24,195 bases of DNA from assembly GCA_937936215.1 (NCBI GenBank), contig CALGWX010000120.1, forward strand, positions 1 through 24,195. The letters are read 5' to 3'. Under the pieces are notes generated by a model, which saw only the letters and a program-made list of their open reading frames with translations, did not search any database and was not told the origin of the DNA. The DNA is from an uncultured Burkholderiaceae bacterium (GTDB lineage Bacteria > Pseudomonadota > Gammaproteobacteria > Burkholderiales > Burkholderiaceae_F). The position numbers and the translations under genes were made by a program. Below are positions 15,161 through 22,811 of this stretch, in pieces; position 1 is the stretch's first letter; each line of letters opens with the position of its first letter.

Positions 15161-15985
15161 ATGGCCATGCTCAGCTTCGAAAGGAAATACCGGGTTCGCG
15201 GCGGCACGCTGGTCGGCGGCGATCTGTTCGACTTCTGGGTCGGGCCGTTCTACGTCGGCTTCTTCGGCGTCACCACGATCTTCTTCTCCATCCTCGGCAC
15301 TGCGCTGATCGTCTGGGGCGCCTCGCAGGGGCCGACATGGAACATCTGGCAGATCAACATCGCGCCCCCGGACCTGAAGTACGGCCTCGGCCTGGCGCCG
15401 CTGATGGAGGGCGGCCTGTGGCAGCTGATCACGATCTGCGCCATCGGCGCCTTCGTGTCGTGGATGCTGCGCGAGGTCGAGATCTGCCGCAAGCTCGGCA
15501 TGGGGCTGCACGTGCCCTTCGCGTTCGGCGTGGCGATCTTCGCCTACGTGACGCTGGTGGTGATCCGGCCGCTGCTGCTCGGCGCCTGGGGGCACGGCTT
15601 CCCGTACGGGATCTTCAGTCACCTGGACTGGGTGTCGAACGTCGGCTACCAGTACCTGCACTTCCACTACAACCCGGCGCACATGATCGCCGTGTCGTTG
15701 TTCTTCACCACGACGCTGGCGCTGTCGCTGCACGGCTCGCTGATCCTGTCGGCGACCAACCCGAAGAGCGGTGAACCGGTCAAGACCGCCGAGCACGAGA
15801 ACGCGTTCTTCCGCGACTTCATCGGCTACTCGGTCGGCGCGCTCGGCATCCACCGCCTTGGGCTATTCCTGGCGCTTTCGGCCGGCTTCTTCAGTGCCGT
15901 GTGCATCGTCATCAGCGGACCGTTCTGGACCCGTGGCTGGCCGGAGTGGTGGAGCTGGTGGCTCGACCTGCCGATCTGGCGCTAG
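15161..15985 (+). CDS. pufL: Photosynthetic reaction centre L subunit PufL
   Basis: 274-residue type-II reaction-centre L chain with five transmembrane helices. All key residues are present at the usual number plus one: H154 (accessory bacteriochlorophyll), H174 (special pair), H169 (special-pair hydrogen bond), H191 and H231 (non-haem iron), E105 (bacteriopheophytin hydrogen bond). ATG 15161 follows AAAGGAATT. It makes the membrane core with PufM. Length and residue spacing are canonical, so it should be functional. Confidence 0.98.
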   Translation: MAMLSFERKYRVRGGTLVGGDLFDFWVGPFYVGFFGVTTIFFSILGTALIVWGASQGPTWNIWQINIAPPDLKYGLGLAPLMEGGLWQLITICAIGAFVSWMLREVEICRKLGMGLHVPFAFGVAIFAYVTLVVIRPLLLGAWGHGFPYGIFSHLDWVSNVGYQYLHFHYNPAHMIAVSLFFTTTLALSLHGSLILSATNPKSGEPVKTAEHENAFFRDFIGYSVGALGIHRLGLFLALSAGFFSAVCIVISGPFWTRGWPEWWSWWLDLPIWR

Positions 15986-16000
15986 CGCGAGGAGACGCAA

Positions 16001-16969
16001 ATGGCAGTCGAATATCAGAACATCTTCACGCGGGTGCAGGTCCGCGGCCCGGTGCACATCGGTCCGCCGATGGCGCCCGGCTCGTGGGTGCGGCAGGGCA
16101 AGCCGTTCTTCGTCTACTGGTTCGGCAAGTTCGGCGACGCCCAGGTCGGGCCGTTTTACCTCGGCTTCCTCGGCCTGGCCTCGATCATCTGCGGCGTCAT
16201 CGCCATCGAGATCATCGGCCTCAATATGTGGGCCTCGGTGGGGTGGGACCCGGTGCAGTTCGTGCGCCAGCTGCCCTGGCTGGCGCTGGAGCCGCCGCCA
16301 CCGGAATACGGCCTCAGCTTGCCGCCGCTGAACAAGGGCGGCTGGTGGCTGGTGGCCGGCTTCTTCCTCACCGCGTCGATCCTGCTGTGGTGGCTGCGCA
16401 CCTATCGCCGCGCGCGCGCGCTGGGCATGGGCACGCATGTCGCCTGGGCCTTCGCGGCAGCGATCTGGCTGTACCTGGTGCTGGGCTTCATCCGCCCGGT
16501 GCTGATGGGCTCGTGGTCGGAGGCGGTGCCGTTCGGCATCTTCCCGCACCTGGACTGGACCGCGGCGTTCTCGATCCGCTACGGCAACCTCTTTTACAAC
16601 CCGTTCCACGCGCTGTCGATCGCCTTCCTGTACGGCTCGGTGCTGCTGTTCGCGATGCACGGCGCGACGATCCTCGCGGTGAGCCGCTTCGGCGGCGAGC
16701 GCGAGCTGGAGCAGATCACCGACCGCGGCACGGCCGCGGAGCGCGCGGCGCTGTTCTGGCGCTGGACGATGGGCTTCAACGCCACGATGGAATCGATCCA
16801 CCGCTGGGCGTGGTGGTTCGCGGTGCTCTGCCCGCTGACCGGCGGCATCGGCATCCTGCTCACCGGCACCGCCGTGGACAACTGGTACCTGTGGGCGGTC
16901 AAGCATGGCGTGGCGCCGGCCTATCCGGCGGTGTTCCCGCCCTTCCCAATCCCGGGGGTGACGCAATGA
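16001..16969 (+). CDS. pufM: Photosynthetic reaction centre M subunit PufM
   Basis: 322-residue M chain. Ligands are all present at family number plus one: H183 (accessory bacteriochlorophyll), H203 (special pair), H220 and H267 (iron), E235 (iron), plus Y211 and W253 (the QA-site Trp). ATG 16001 has GAGGAGA upstream, 15 bases after the pufL stop. The stop overlaps the pufC start as ATGA. Length is typical of M chains in species with a cytochrome subunit (R. sphaeroides M, without one, is shorter). Confidence 0.98.
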   Translation: MAVEYQNIFTRVQVRGPVHIGPPMAPGSWVRQGKPFFVYWFGKFGDAQVGPFYLGFLGLASIICGVIAIEIIGLNMWASVGWDPVQFVRQLPWLALEPPPPEYGLSLPPLNKGGWWLVAGFFLTASILLWWLRTYRRARALGMGTHVAWAFAAAIWLYLVLGFIRPVLMGSWSEAVPFGIFPHLDWTAAFSIRYGNLFYNPFHALSIAFLYGSVLLFAMHGATILAVSRFGGERELEQITDRGTAAERAALFWRWTMGFNATMESIHRWAWWFAVLCPLTGGIGILLTGTAVDNWYLWAVKHGVAPAYPAVFPPFPIPGVTQ

Positions 16970-18345
16970 GCGCGACCAATCGCAGGCTGCTCGGTCTGGC
17001 GGGGCTGGGCGCGGCATTCCTTCTCGCCGGCTGCTGGGAGCGGCCGCCGATCGAATCGGTGCAGCGCGGTTTCCGCGGCACCGGAATGGTCCACGTGGCC
17101 AATCCGCGCCTCGAGGCGGCGAAGTTCGCGGCCAACCAGGCGCCGGAGTCCTCACCGCGCATCGAGGTGGAGCCCAACGCGCCGCTCGCCAAGGACGTCT
17201 ACAAGAACGTGAAGGTGCTCGGCGACCTCGACGTCGGCAACTTCACCCGCCTGATGGCGGCGATGACGCAGTGGGTGGCGCCCGAGCAGGGCTGCAACTA
17301 CTGCCACAAGGACGGCAACTTCGAGGACGAGTCGCTCTACACGAAGCACGTGGCGCGCCGCATGCTGCAGATGACGCAGACCGTCAACAGCAAGTGGCAG
17401 AACCACGTCGGCGCCACCGGCGTGACCTGCTACACGTGCCACCGCGGCCAGCCGGTGCCGAGCCGCATCTGGTTCAAGGACGGCGAAGGGCTGGAGGGCG
17501 GCGTGTTCGCCGGCTGGCGCTACGGGCAGAACGCGCCCGCGAAGAGCGTGGGGCTGTCGTCGCTGCCGAAGGAGCCGTTCTCGGCGTACCTGCTGGGCAA
17601 TGGCGAGATCCGTGTCGGCAGCGCCAAGGTACTGCCCAGCGACCACGTGGCGAGCATCCAGCACACCGAGTGGACCTACGCGCTGATGATGCACTTCTCC
17701 GACTCGCTCGGCGTGAACTGCACCTTCTGCCACAACACGCACAACTTCGCCACCTGGGACGGCTCGCCGCCGACGCGCGCGGTGGCCTGGCACGGCATCC
17801 GCATGGTGCGGGCGCTGAACAACGAGTACCTCGAGCCACTCGGGCCCACCTATCCCAAGACCGCGCTGGGGCCCGCCGGCGACGCGCCCAAGGCCTATTG
17901 CGCCACCTGCCACAAGGGCCTGAACAAGCCGCTCTACGGCGCGGCGATGGCCAAGAACTATCCGGAGCTGCTCGGTCCGATCCCGGTGGCGGTGCGGCAG
18001 GCGCCCGCGGCCGCCGCCGCCGCGCCGCCGACGGGCCTGCTCGGCAAGATCCTGTTCGCGGTCGGCAAGAACGAACTGTCCGGCGAGGCGATGCAGACGA
18101 TCGATGCCGCCGCCAAGGCGCTGGTCGCGCACCCGCAGGTGAAGGTGGCGATCTCCGGTTACGCGGACAAGACTGGCAACGCCGCCAAGAACCTCGAGCT
18201 GGCGAAGGCGCGGGCATTCGCCGTGCGCGACGCGCTAAAGGCCGCCGGGGTGGCCGAGGATCGCCTCCTGATGAAGAAGCCGGAGTTCGTCATCGGCGGC
18301 GCCGAGGCCGACGCGCGACGGGTGGAGATCAACGTCGCCGAGTAA
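16966..18345 (+). CDS. pufC: Tetraheme reaction-centre cytochrome PufC fused to an OmpA-like domain
   Basis: 459-residue lipoprotein. Residues 1-22 are a signal peptide with lipobox LAGC (lipidated C23). The cytochrome part (about 24-344) has four CxxCH sites at 110-114, 155-159, 252-256 and 312-316; sixth ligands by spacing against Blastochloris are M97, M133, M241 and H147. It re-reduces the photo-oxidised special pair from the periplasm. After an Ala/Pro linker (345-356), residues 357-459 form an OmpA C-terminal-type domain: KILFAVGKNEL, ISGYADKTG, LELAKARA. D401 and R416 are 15 apart, as are the diaminopimelate-binding Asp and Arg of OmpA. PufC normally ends near 340-380 residues, so this is a fusion, uninterrupted by stop or frameshift. 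ATG overlaps the pufM stop. Confidence 0.95.
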   Translation: MSATNRRLLGLAGLGAAFLLAGCWERPPIESVQRGFRGTGMVHVANPRLEAAKFAANQAPESSPRIEVEPNAPLAKDVYKNVKVLGDLDVGNFTRLMAAMTQWVAPEQGCNYCHKDGNFEDESLYTKHVARRMLQMTQTVNSKWQNHVGATGVTCYTCHRGQPVPSRIWFKDGEGLEGGVFAGWRYGQNAPAKSVGLSSLPKEPFSAYLLGNGEIRVGSAKVLPSDHVASIQHTEWTYALMMHFSDSLGVNCTFCHNTHNFATWDGSPPTRAVAWHGIRMVRALNNEYLEPLGPTYPKTALGPAGDAPKAYCATCHKGLNKPLYGAAMAKNYPELLGPIPVAVRQAPAAAAAAPPTGLLGKILFAVGKNELSGEAMQTIDAAAKALVAHPQVKVAISGYADKTGNAAKNLELAKARAFAVRDALKAAGVAEDRLLMKKPEFVIGGAEADARRVEINVAE

Positions 18346-18365
18346 CCCTCGGCGCGCGCCGCGCG

Positions 18366-19298
18366 ATGGAACTGCTGCTCGCCCAGCCGCGCGGCTTCTG
18401 CGCCGGGGTCGTGCGCGCCATCGAGGCGGTCGAGTGCGCGCTGCGCATGCATCGGCCGCCGGTGTACGTCTTCCACGAGATCGTGCACAACCCGCACGTG
18501 GTGGCCGACCTGCGCGCCCGCGGCGCGGTGTTCGTCGACGCCATCGACGACGTCCCGCCTGGGGCGCCGGTCGTCTTCAGCGCCCACGGCGTCTCGCGGG
18601 CGGTGGTCGGGCGGGCGCGCGAGCGCCGCCTGCGGGCGATCGACGCCACCTGCCCGCTCGTCACCAAGGTGCACCTGCAGCTGCAGCGCTACGCGCGGCT
18701 GGGCTACGCGCTGGTGATGATCGGCCACGCCGGCCACGAGGAGGTCGAGGGCACCGTGGGCTCGGTCGACGCGCCGGTGCACCTGGTGTCGACGGTGGCC
18801 GACGTCGAGGCGCTGCCGATGGCGCCCGGCGCGCGCGTGGCCTACGTGACGCAGACGACGCTGAGCCTGGACGACACGCGCGAGGTGATCGAGCGGCTGA
18901 AGCGGCGCTGGCCCGACATCGTCGGGCCGGACGTGAACGACATCTGCTACGCGACGCAGAACCGGCAGCGCGCGGTGCGACTGCTGGCGCAGCAGGTCGA
19001 CCGCGTGCTGGTGGTCGGCGCCCGCAACAGCTCGAACTCGAACCGCTTGCGCGAGGTGGCCGAGAGCCACGGCGTGCCGGCGCGGCTGATCGAGGACGAG
19101 ACCGAGATCGAGCCGGACTGGCTCGCCGGCGTGCGGCGCGTCGGCCTCACCGCCGGCGCCTCGGCGCCGGAGGCGATCGTCGAGCGCGTGCAGGCGCGGC
19201 TGCGTGCGCTGGGCGTGGACCGCGTGCGTGAACTGCACGGGCCGCCGGAGTACCTCGTCTTCAAGCTGCCGCACGAGCTGCGCGCGCAGGCTGCCTGA
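18366..19298 (+). CDS. ispH: 4-Hydroxy-3-methylbut-2-enyl diphosphate reductase IspH (LytB)
   Basis: 310-residue iron-sulfur enzyme, last step of the MEP pathway, making IPP and DMAPP. Three cluster Cys are present: C12 (GFCAGV), C95 (DATCP) and C193 (DICYATQNRQ). Substrate residues H40, H73, H123 and E125 (GHAGHEEVEG) and the SSNSNRL motif are intact. It starts 20 bases after pufC with no terminator, so it is probably the last gene of the puf transcript, raising isoprenoid supply with photopigment demand. It may be a second, photosynthesis-linked copy, which the window cannot show. No clear ribosome site precedes ATG 18366 (GC-rich leader); reinitiation after pufC is possible. Confidence 0.95.
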   Translation: MELLLAQPRGFCAGVVRAIEAVECALRMHRPPVYVFHEIVHNPHVVADLRARGAVFVDAIDDVPPGAPVVFSAHGVSRAVVGRARERRLRAIDATCPLVTKVHLQLQRYARLGYALVMIGHAGHEEVEGTVGSVDAPVHLVSTVADVEALPMAPGARVAYVTQTTLSLDDTREVIERLKRRWPDIVGPDVNDICYATQNRQRAVRLLAQQVDRVLVVGARNSSNSNRLREVAESHGVPARLIEDETEIEPDWLAGVRRVGLTAGASAPEAIVERVQARLRALGVDRVRELHGPPEYLVFKLPHELRAQAA

Positions 19299-19313
19299 AG
19301 CGGCGCGCGCTCG

Positions 19314-20216
19314 CTAGCGCCGGATCGTCAGCGTGGCGGCGACGAGCGGCGCGGAGCCGAAGTCGACCTCACGCAGCCGGTTGCCGTTGCGGTCTTCGAG
19401 CCGCAGCTGGCCGTTGGTGATCACGCCCGCGTAGAGGTTGAGCGCGATGCCGGGGCCGAGGCTGCGGCTGGCGCGCAGGAACACGGGCAGCCCGCGCTCC
19501 TCGCCAATGCCCTCGGGCACCGGCGCGGACTCGCGCAGCCGAAACCGCGTGGTCCGCCAGGCGGCGCCGACGCCGACGTTCCAGCCGCTGTCGAGCCGAT
19601 AGTCGAGTTCGAGCCCGGCGGGCCCGGTCGGCCCCGCGGTCAGCGGGTTGGTCAGCCGCCAGCGCTCGGAGATCTTCCAGTCGACCAGCAGCAGCGGGAA
19701 CACGCTGGTCTTCTCGATGCGCTCGAAGACGCCGACGCCGAGCCCGATGCGGTTGCCGTCGGCGAACCAGCGCGTGGCCGAGATCACCGCGCCCCAGTTG
19801 AGCGCGTCGCTGGCGGAGGCGCCGTTTTCGCGGATGGTGTCCACCGAGGGCGCCACGTTGACGACCCACCCTTCGCTGACGTTGAAGAACAGCGGCGCCG
19901 CCATGCCGAAGCGCTGCACCTTGCCCCAGGGCGCCACGCCGCCGAAGGCGGCCGGGCCGGAAAACGAATAGTCGGTGGTGTCGTAGTTGAAGGTCAGCCC
20001 GCCGCGGTGGCTGCCGCCGATCGGGCCGGCCACGCCGGCGCGCACGATGGCGCCGACGGCGCGATAGTCACCGCCGCCGTCGAGGTCGGCGCTGCCCTGG
20101 TAAATCGGGGTGATCGAGGCAAACGGCCGCCAGCCGCTGTCCTGCGCCTGCGCCGCCCCGGCGGCGAGCAGCGCGGCCGCGGCGATCGGAGCCAGGCGAC
20201 GGGAAAAAGGGGTCAT
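19314..20216 (-). CDS. Outer-membrane beta-barrel protein (DUF6268-like)
   Basis: 300-residue secreted protein. Residues 1-24 are a signal peptide ending AAQA before QDSGW. The rest alternates hydrophobic and polar residues in short strands joined by Gly/Asp/Asn turns, ends in a barrel strand (LVAATLTIRR), and begins WRPFASITPIYQGSADLDGG. This fits an outer-membrane barrel of the DUF6268 kind; that family name is from memory. ATG 20216 has GAGG about 8 bases upstream. It converges on ispH with only 15 bases between stops. Function unknown; no sign that it belongs to the photosynthesis operon. Confidence 0.75.
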   Translation of the reverse strand: MTPFSRRLAPIAAAALLAAGAAQAQDSGWRPFASITPIYQGSADLDGGGDYRAVGAIVRAGVAGPIGGSHRGGLTFNYDTTDYSFSGPAAFGGVAPWGKVQRFGMAAPLFFNVSEGWVVNVAPSVDTIRENGASASDALNWGAVISATRWFADGNRIGLGVGVFERIEKTSVFPLLLVDWKISERWRLTNPLTAGPTGPAGLELDYRLDSGWNVGVGAAWRTTRFRLRESAPVPEGIGEERGLPVFLRASRSLGPGIALNLYAGVITNGQLRLEDRNGNRLREVDFGSAPLVAATLTIRR

Positions 20217-20321
20217 CGGTAAACCTCGCTGAAGTGGGCCGCAGGTCGCGCGGCCGGGTGGCCGCGATGATGCCGCAATCGCCGCCGGCGGCCATGACCG
20301 CAGTCCGAGCGCCGCGCGCCA

Positions 20322-20480
20322 TCAGCGGCGAGCGTTGACCAGGCCGATGCCGATGGCCACCATCAGCGCCGCCACGGCGAAGGCCGGGCTCAGCCGCTCA
20401 CCGAGGATGAGCACGCCGAAAGCGACGCCGAACATCGGCGCAAGGAACGAGAACACCGCCAGCCGCGCGGCGTCGGACTG
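20322..20480 (-). pseudogene. 3' remnant of an EamA/DMT-type transporter gene
   Basis: The last 50 codons in this frame read as the C-terminal end of an EamA-family transporter: RLAVFSFLAPMFGVAFGVL, then LGERLSPAF and a final helix ending LVNARR. Upstream of about 20475 the likeness stops abruptly. The frame stays open to 20861, but the sequence becomes Arg-rich and overlaps the cytochrome gene. No start, no other transporter helices: a decayed or truncated gene. The break lies in a GC-rich stretch (20481-20605) next to the cytochrome operon, suggesting insertion or deletion there. Confidence 0.75.
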
Positions 20481-20566
20481 CCCGCCGCCCACACACGGGG
20501 CCGCGGGCAAGGGCGAAGCGGGCTGCAGACGCCGACGCCGTCGGGAGCGCCGCCCCCGCCCGGCCG

Positions 20567-20581
20567 CCCGGCTTAGCCGGG
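20567..20581 (-). terminator. Hairpin after the cytochrome c gene
   Basis: Perfect 6-bp stem CCCGGC/GCCGGG with a 3-base TTA/TAA loop, 25 bases beyond the cytochrome c stop on the minus strand. No T run follows, so it may be an mRNA-stabilising hairpin rather than an intrinsic terminator. Confidence 0.4.
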
Positions 20582-20605
20582 GAACACGACCACCGGGCCG
20601 GGCGC

Positions 20606-21064
20606 CTACTCTCCCGGCGGCACATACGCAGGCGCCGGCTTGCCGGCGGGTCCCAGGCTGCGGATGAATCGGTAGGCGGCACGCAGGTCGGCCTCGCTCA
20701 TGTCGCGCAGCGCGAACCACGGCATCGGCGGCCGGTATTTCGCCGCCCGCGCCCGCCGCACCCACTCGTCTTCGCTGATGTTGGCGACGGTCAGGCGCAG
20801 GTTGGACGCGTAGGTCGTGCCCCACGCACCCTGCCAGCCGAGCGCGTCGCCGGTCAGCCACTGCGCCTCGGGCACGTTGCCGCCGCTCTGCGCGTAGCCG
20901 GCGGTGTGGCAGTCGTTGCAGCCGGCGATCTTCATCAGGTAGCGGCCGCGGTCGATCAGTTTCTGCTCGGCGCCGTCGCGCCGGGCCGAGTCGGCCGCGC
21001 CGACGGCGGTGACCGCCAGGACGGCGAGGGCGGCCGATAGCAACACGGCGAGCGTTTTGTTCAT
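20606..21064 (-). CDS. Secreted monohaem cytochrome c
   Basis: 152-residue protein with a signal peptide (about 1-23, ending VGA-A) and one class I haem-c site, CNDCH at 49-53. The distal ligand is probably M114 in RPPMPWFAL. WLTGDALGWQGAWGTTYASNL and WVRRARAAKYRPPMPWFALRDM are like the small cytochromes associated with periplasmic oxidoreductases. ATG 21064 lies 12 bases after the hemerythrin-like gene with GGGAGG upstream, so the two form an operon. Role unknown: periplasmic electron carrier; a link to the photosynthetic chain is only positional. Confidence 0.85.
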   Translation of the reverse strand: MNKTLAVLLSAALAVLAVTAVGAADSARRDGAEQKLIDRGRYLMKIAGCNDCHTAGYAQSGGNVPEAQWLTGDALGWQGAWGTTYASNLRLTVANISEDEWVRRARAAKYRPPMPWFALRDMSEADLRAAYRFIRSLGPAGKPAPAYVPPGE

Positions 21065-21076
21065 CGCGTCCTCCCT

Positions 21077-21757
21077 TCAGGCGGCCAGCGGCGCGGCGGC
21101 GATGCCGGCGACCAGCTTGTTCCAGTCGCGCGGCGGCAGCTGCTGCCGCGCCGTCTCCAGCAGGCGCTGGAACACCTCGGCCGGCGCCTTGGCCTGGATC
21201 GCGCCGAACAGCGACGCGCGCTCATAGGGCGTGAGGCTGGGCGCCATCCAGCGCACCACCTCGGCCATCCGCGGCGGCGCGATCGAGGCGACGATGCGGT
21301 CGTTGATCGCCGCCAGCTCGCCGTCCCTGAACTCCGCCCACAGCACGGCGTTGTGCGCGGTCTCCTCCTCGTCCATGTGGGCCAGGTTCTCGGCGACGAA
21401 GCGGGCCAGGCTGCGGTAGAGCTGTGCGGCGGCCTGTCTCGGTTCACCGCCAGCGCCCTCGGCGAGTTGCGCCAGCCGGCGCAGCTCCACGACTTGACCC
21501 TGCTGCCGGTGGTGATCGTCGGCGCAGCGGTCGGCGGCGCCGGCCCGCCGCGCATGGATCGCCGGGTGAATGAACTCGTCCTCCACGTGGGCGTGGTGCT
21601 GGAGCAGGTCGAGCATCGCGCGCAGGCGCGCCAACGCGGCGGCGCGATCGTCGGGATCGTCGGCGTCCATGCGGCCGACGGCGGCCACCGCGTCGGACAT
21701 CGCGCTGCGAAGCGCCTTGTGGATGGCGCCGTAAAGGTCGAAGCGGGTTGCGGTCAT
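21077..21757 (-). CDS. Hemerythrin-like HHE-domain protein
   Basis: 226-residue, probably cytosolic, helical protein. HHAHVEDEFIHPAI (about 54-67), DDHHRQQ (80-86) and LAHMDEEETAHNAVLW (126-140) give the His/Glu-rich spacing of a diiron hemerythrin HHE domain. The C-terminal part (about 150-226; VVRWMAPSLTPYERASLFGAI) is a second helical region seen in hemerythrin-type proteins near redox genes. ATG 21757 is chosen because GAGGAAAG lies 5 bases upstream; the frame continues upstream only as a GC shadow. It is followed by the cytochrome c. Could sense or bind O2, NO or iron; not provable here. Confidence 0.75.
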   Translation of the reverse strand: MTATRFDLYGAIHKALRSAMSDAVAAVGRMDADDPDDRAAALARLRAMLDLLQHHAHVEDEFIHPAIHARRAGAADRCADDHHRQQGQVVELRRLAQLAEGAGGEPRQAAAQLYRSLARFVAENLAHMDEEETAHNAVLWAEFRDGELAAINDRIVASIAPPRMAEVVRWMAPSLTPYERASLFGAIQAKAPAEVFQRLLETARQQLPPRDWNKLVAGIAAAPLAA

Positions 21758-21855
21758 CGTCTTTCCTCGTTCACGTGGTGGTTGTGTCTTGCCGCGCGTG
21801 GCGGCACCCCCGATGCCCGGCATGCTAGGAATCCGCCCCCGCCCCCGCTCGTAAA

Positions 21856-21878
21856 TCTTGGCTAAGGTCTTGCTAAGA
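21856..21878. repeat. Tandem CTT-N-AAG palindromes in divergent gap
   Basis: TCTTGGCTAAG at 21856-21866 and TCTTGCTAAG at 21868-21877 are direct repeats, each itself a CTT...AAG palindrome, in the 181-base gap between the divergent hemerythrin-like and DUF1289 genes. The patch is AT-rich against the surroundings. A regulator-binding site is plausible; I could not fit clear -35/-10 boxes. Confidence 0.4.
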
Positions 21879-21938
21879 AATCCGTAAGCGGTGGCGGTGC
21901 GAAAATCAGGCTTCCTCAGCCGCCCGCCCCTGTTGCCG

Positions 21939-22148
21939 ATGTCCCTCCGCCATGAGTTCGGCCCTGGCCTGGCCGCCACCGGTGTGCCCTCGCCGTGCGT
22001 GTCGGTGTGCCGCATCGACGCGGCCACCGGCTGGTGCGAGGGCTGCCTGCGCACCATCGATGAGATCGCGCACTGGGGCCTGTTCAGCGATGCCGAGAAA
22101 CTGGCCGTGTGGGCGGAGCTGAAGCGCCGCCGCGGCACCCTGCGATGA
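21939..22148 (+). CDS. DUF1289 family small Cys protein
   Basis: 69-residue protein with the DUF1289 pattern: SPCVSVC and WCEGCLRT (four Cys, zinc- or cluster-binding type), then IDEIAHWGLFSDAEKLAVW and a basic end. ATG 21939 is preferred because family proteins begin shortly before the first Cys pair; an in-frame GTG at 21891 would give 85 residues. The stop overlaps the next gene's start as ATGA. Function not known; often found beside fatty-acid or MaoC-type genes. Confidence 0.85.
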   Translation: MSLRHEFGPGLAATGVPSPCVSVCRIDAATGWCEGCLRTIDEIAHWGLFSDAEKLAVWAELKRRRGTLR

Positions 22149-22570
22149 GCCGCGCCACGGTCGGCGAGCGCTTCGCGCAGACGGTGCGCTTCAGCGCCGA
22201 GTCGATCCGCGCCTTCGCCGACGTCGTCGGCGACACCAACCCGCTGCACCACGACGAGGCCGTCGCCGCGCGCTCGCGCTTTGGCGGGCTGATCGCCAGC
22301 GGCACGCACAGCTCGGCGCTGCTGCTGGGGCTGACCGCCTCGCACTTCTCGCGCACGGCGCAGCCCCTCGGCCTGGAGTTCCACGTCCACTTTCACCACG
22401 CGGTGCACGCCGGCGACACGCTGGAGCTGGCCTGGACGGTGACCCGCGTGCAGCCGAAGCCCTCGCTTGGCGGCGACCTGGTTTGGCTCGAAGGGCAGGC
22501 GCGCAACCAGCGCGGCGACGTGGCGCTGGCGGCCACCGCGACCCTGCTGGTCACCGATCGCGCCGAATGA
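22145..22570 (+). CDS. MaoC-like (R)-specific enoyl hydratase
   Basis: 141-residue hotdog-fold protein. The hydratase-2 catalytic pattern is visible: FADVVGDTNPLHHDEA (Asp and His dyad, around residues 24-39), FGGLIASGTHSSALL and a C-terminal beta strand ALAATATLLVT. Likely hydrates or dehydrates an acyl-CoA-type substrate; the exact substrate cannot be told. ATG 22145 overlaps the DUF1289 stop, so translation is coupled. The 241 bases after it (22571-22811) hold no gene I can support. Confidence 0.88.
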   Translation: MSRATVGERFAQTVRFSAESIRAFADVVGDTNPLHHDEAVAARSRFGGLIASGTHSSALLLGLTASHFSRTAQPLGLEFHVHFHHAVHAGDTLELAWTVTRVQPKPSLGGDLVWLEGQARNQRGDVALAATATLLVTDRAE

Positions 22571-22811
22571 ACTGCCATCCCGTTGCAATGGCGCCGGCCA
22601 CCGGCCGCGACCACCCGCTGCGGCGCGCGAGGGCCTTTTCCTCGGGGTGCGTAGGCGCTTTCGTCGACCGACGGCGGGCGGGGCGCTTGGCGGGCGCGGC
22701 GCCGGTCGGAGCGACATGCTTCGGCGGCGCTGGCAGGCCGCTGCGTCGTCCCGCGGCGGCGAGGGGCGTCGCCGTCCTGCCATCCGGGCCTTTCGCTGCG
22801 GGCCGCGCTCG

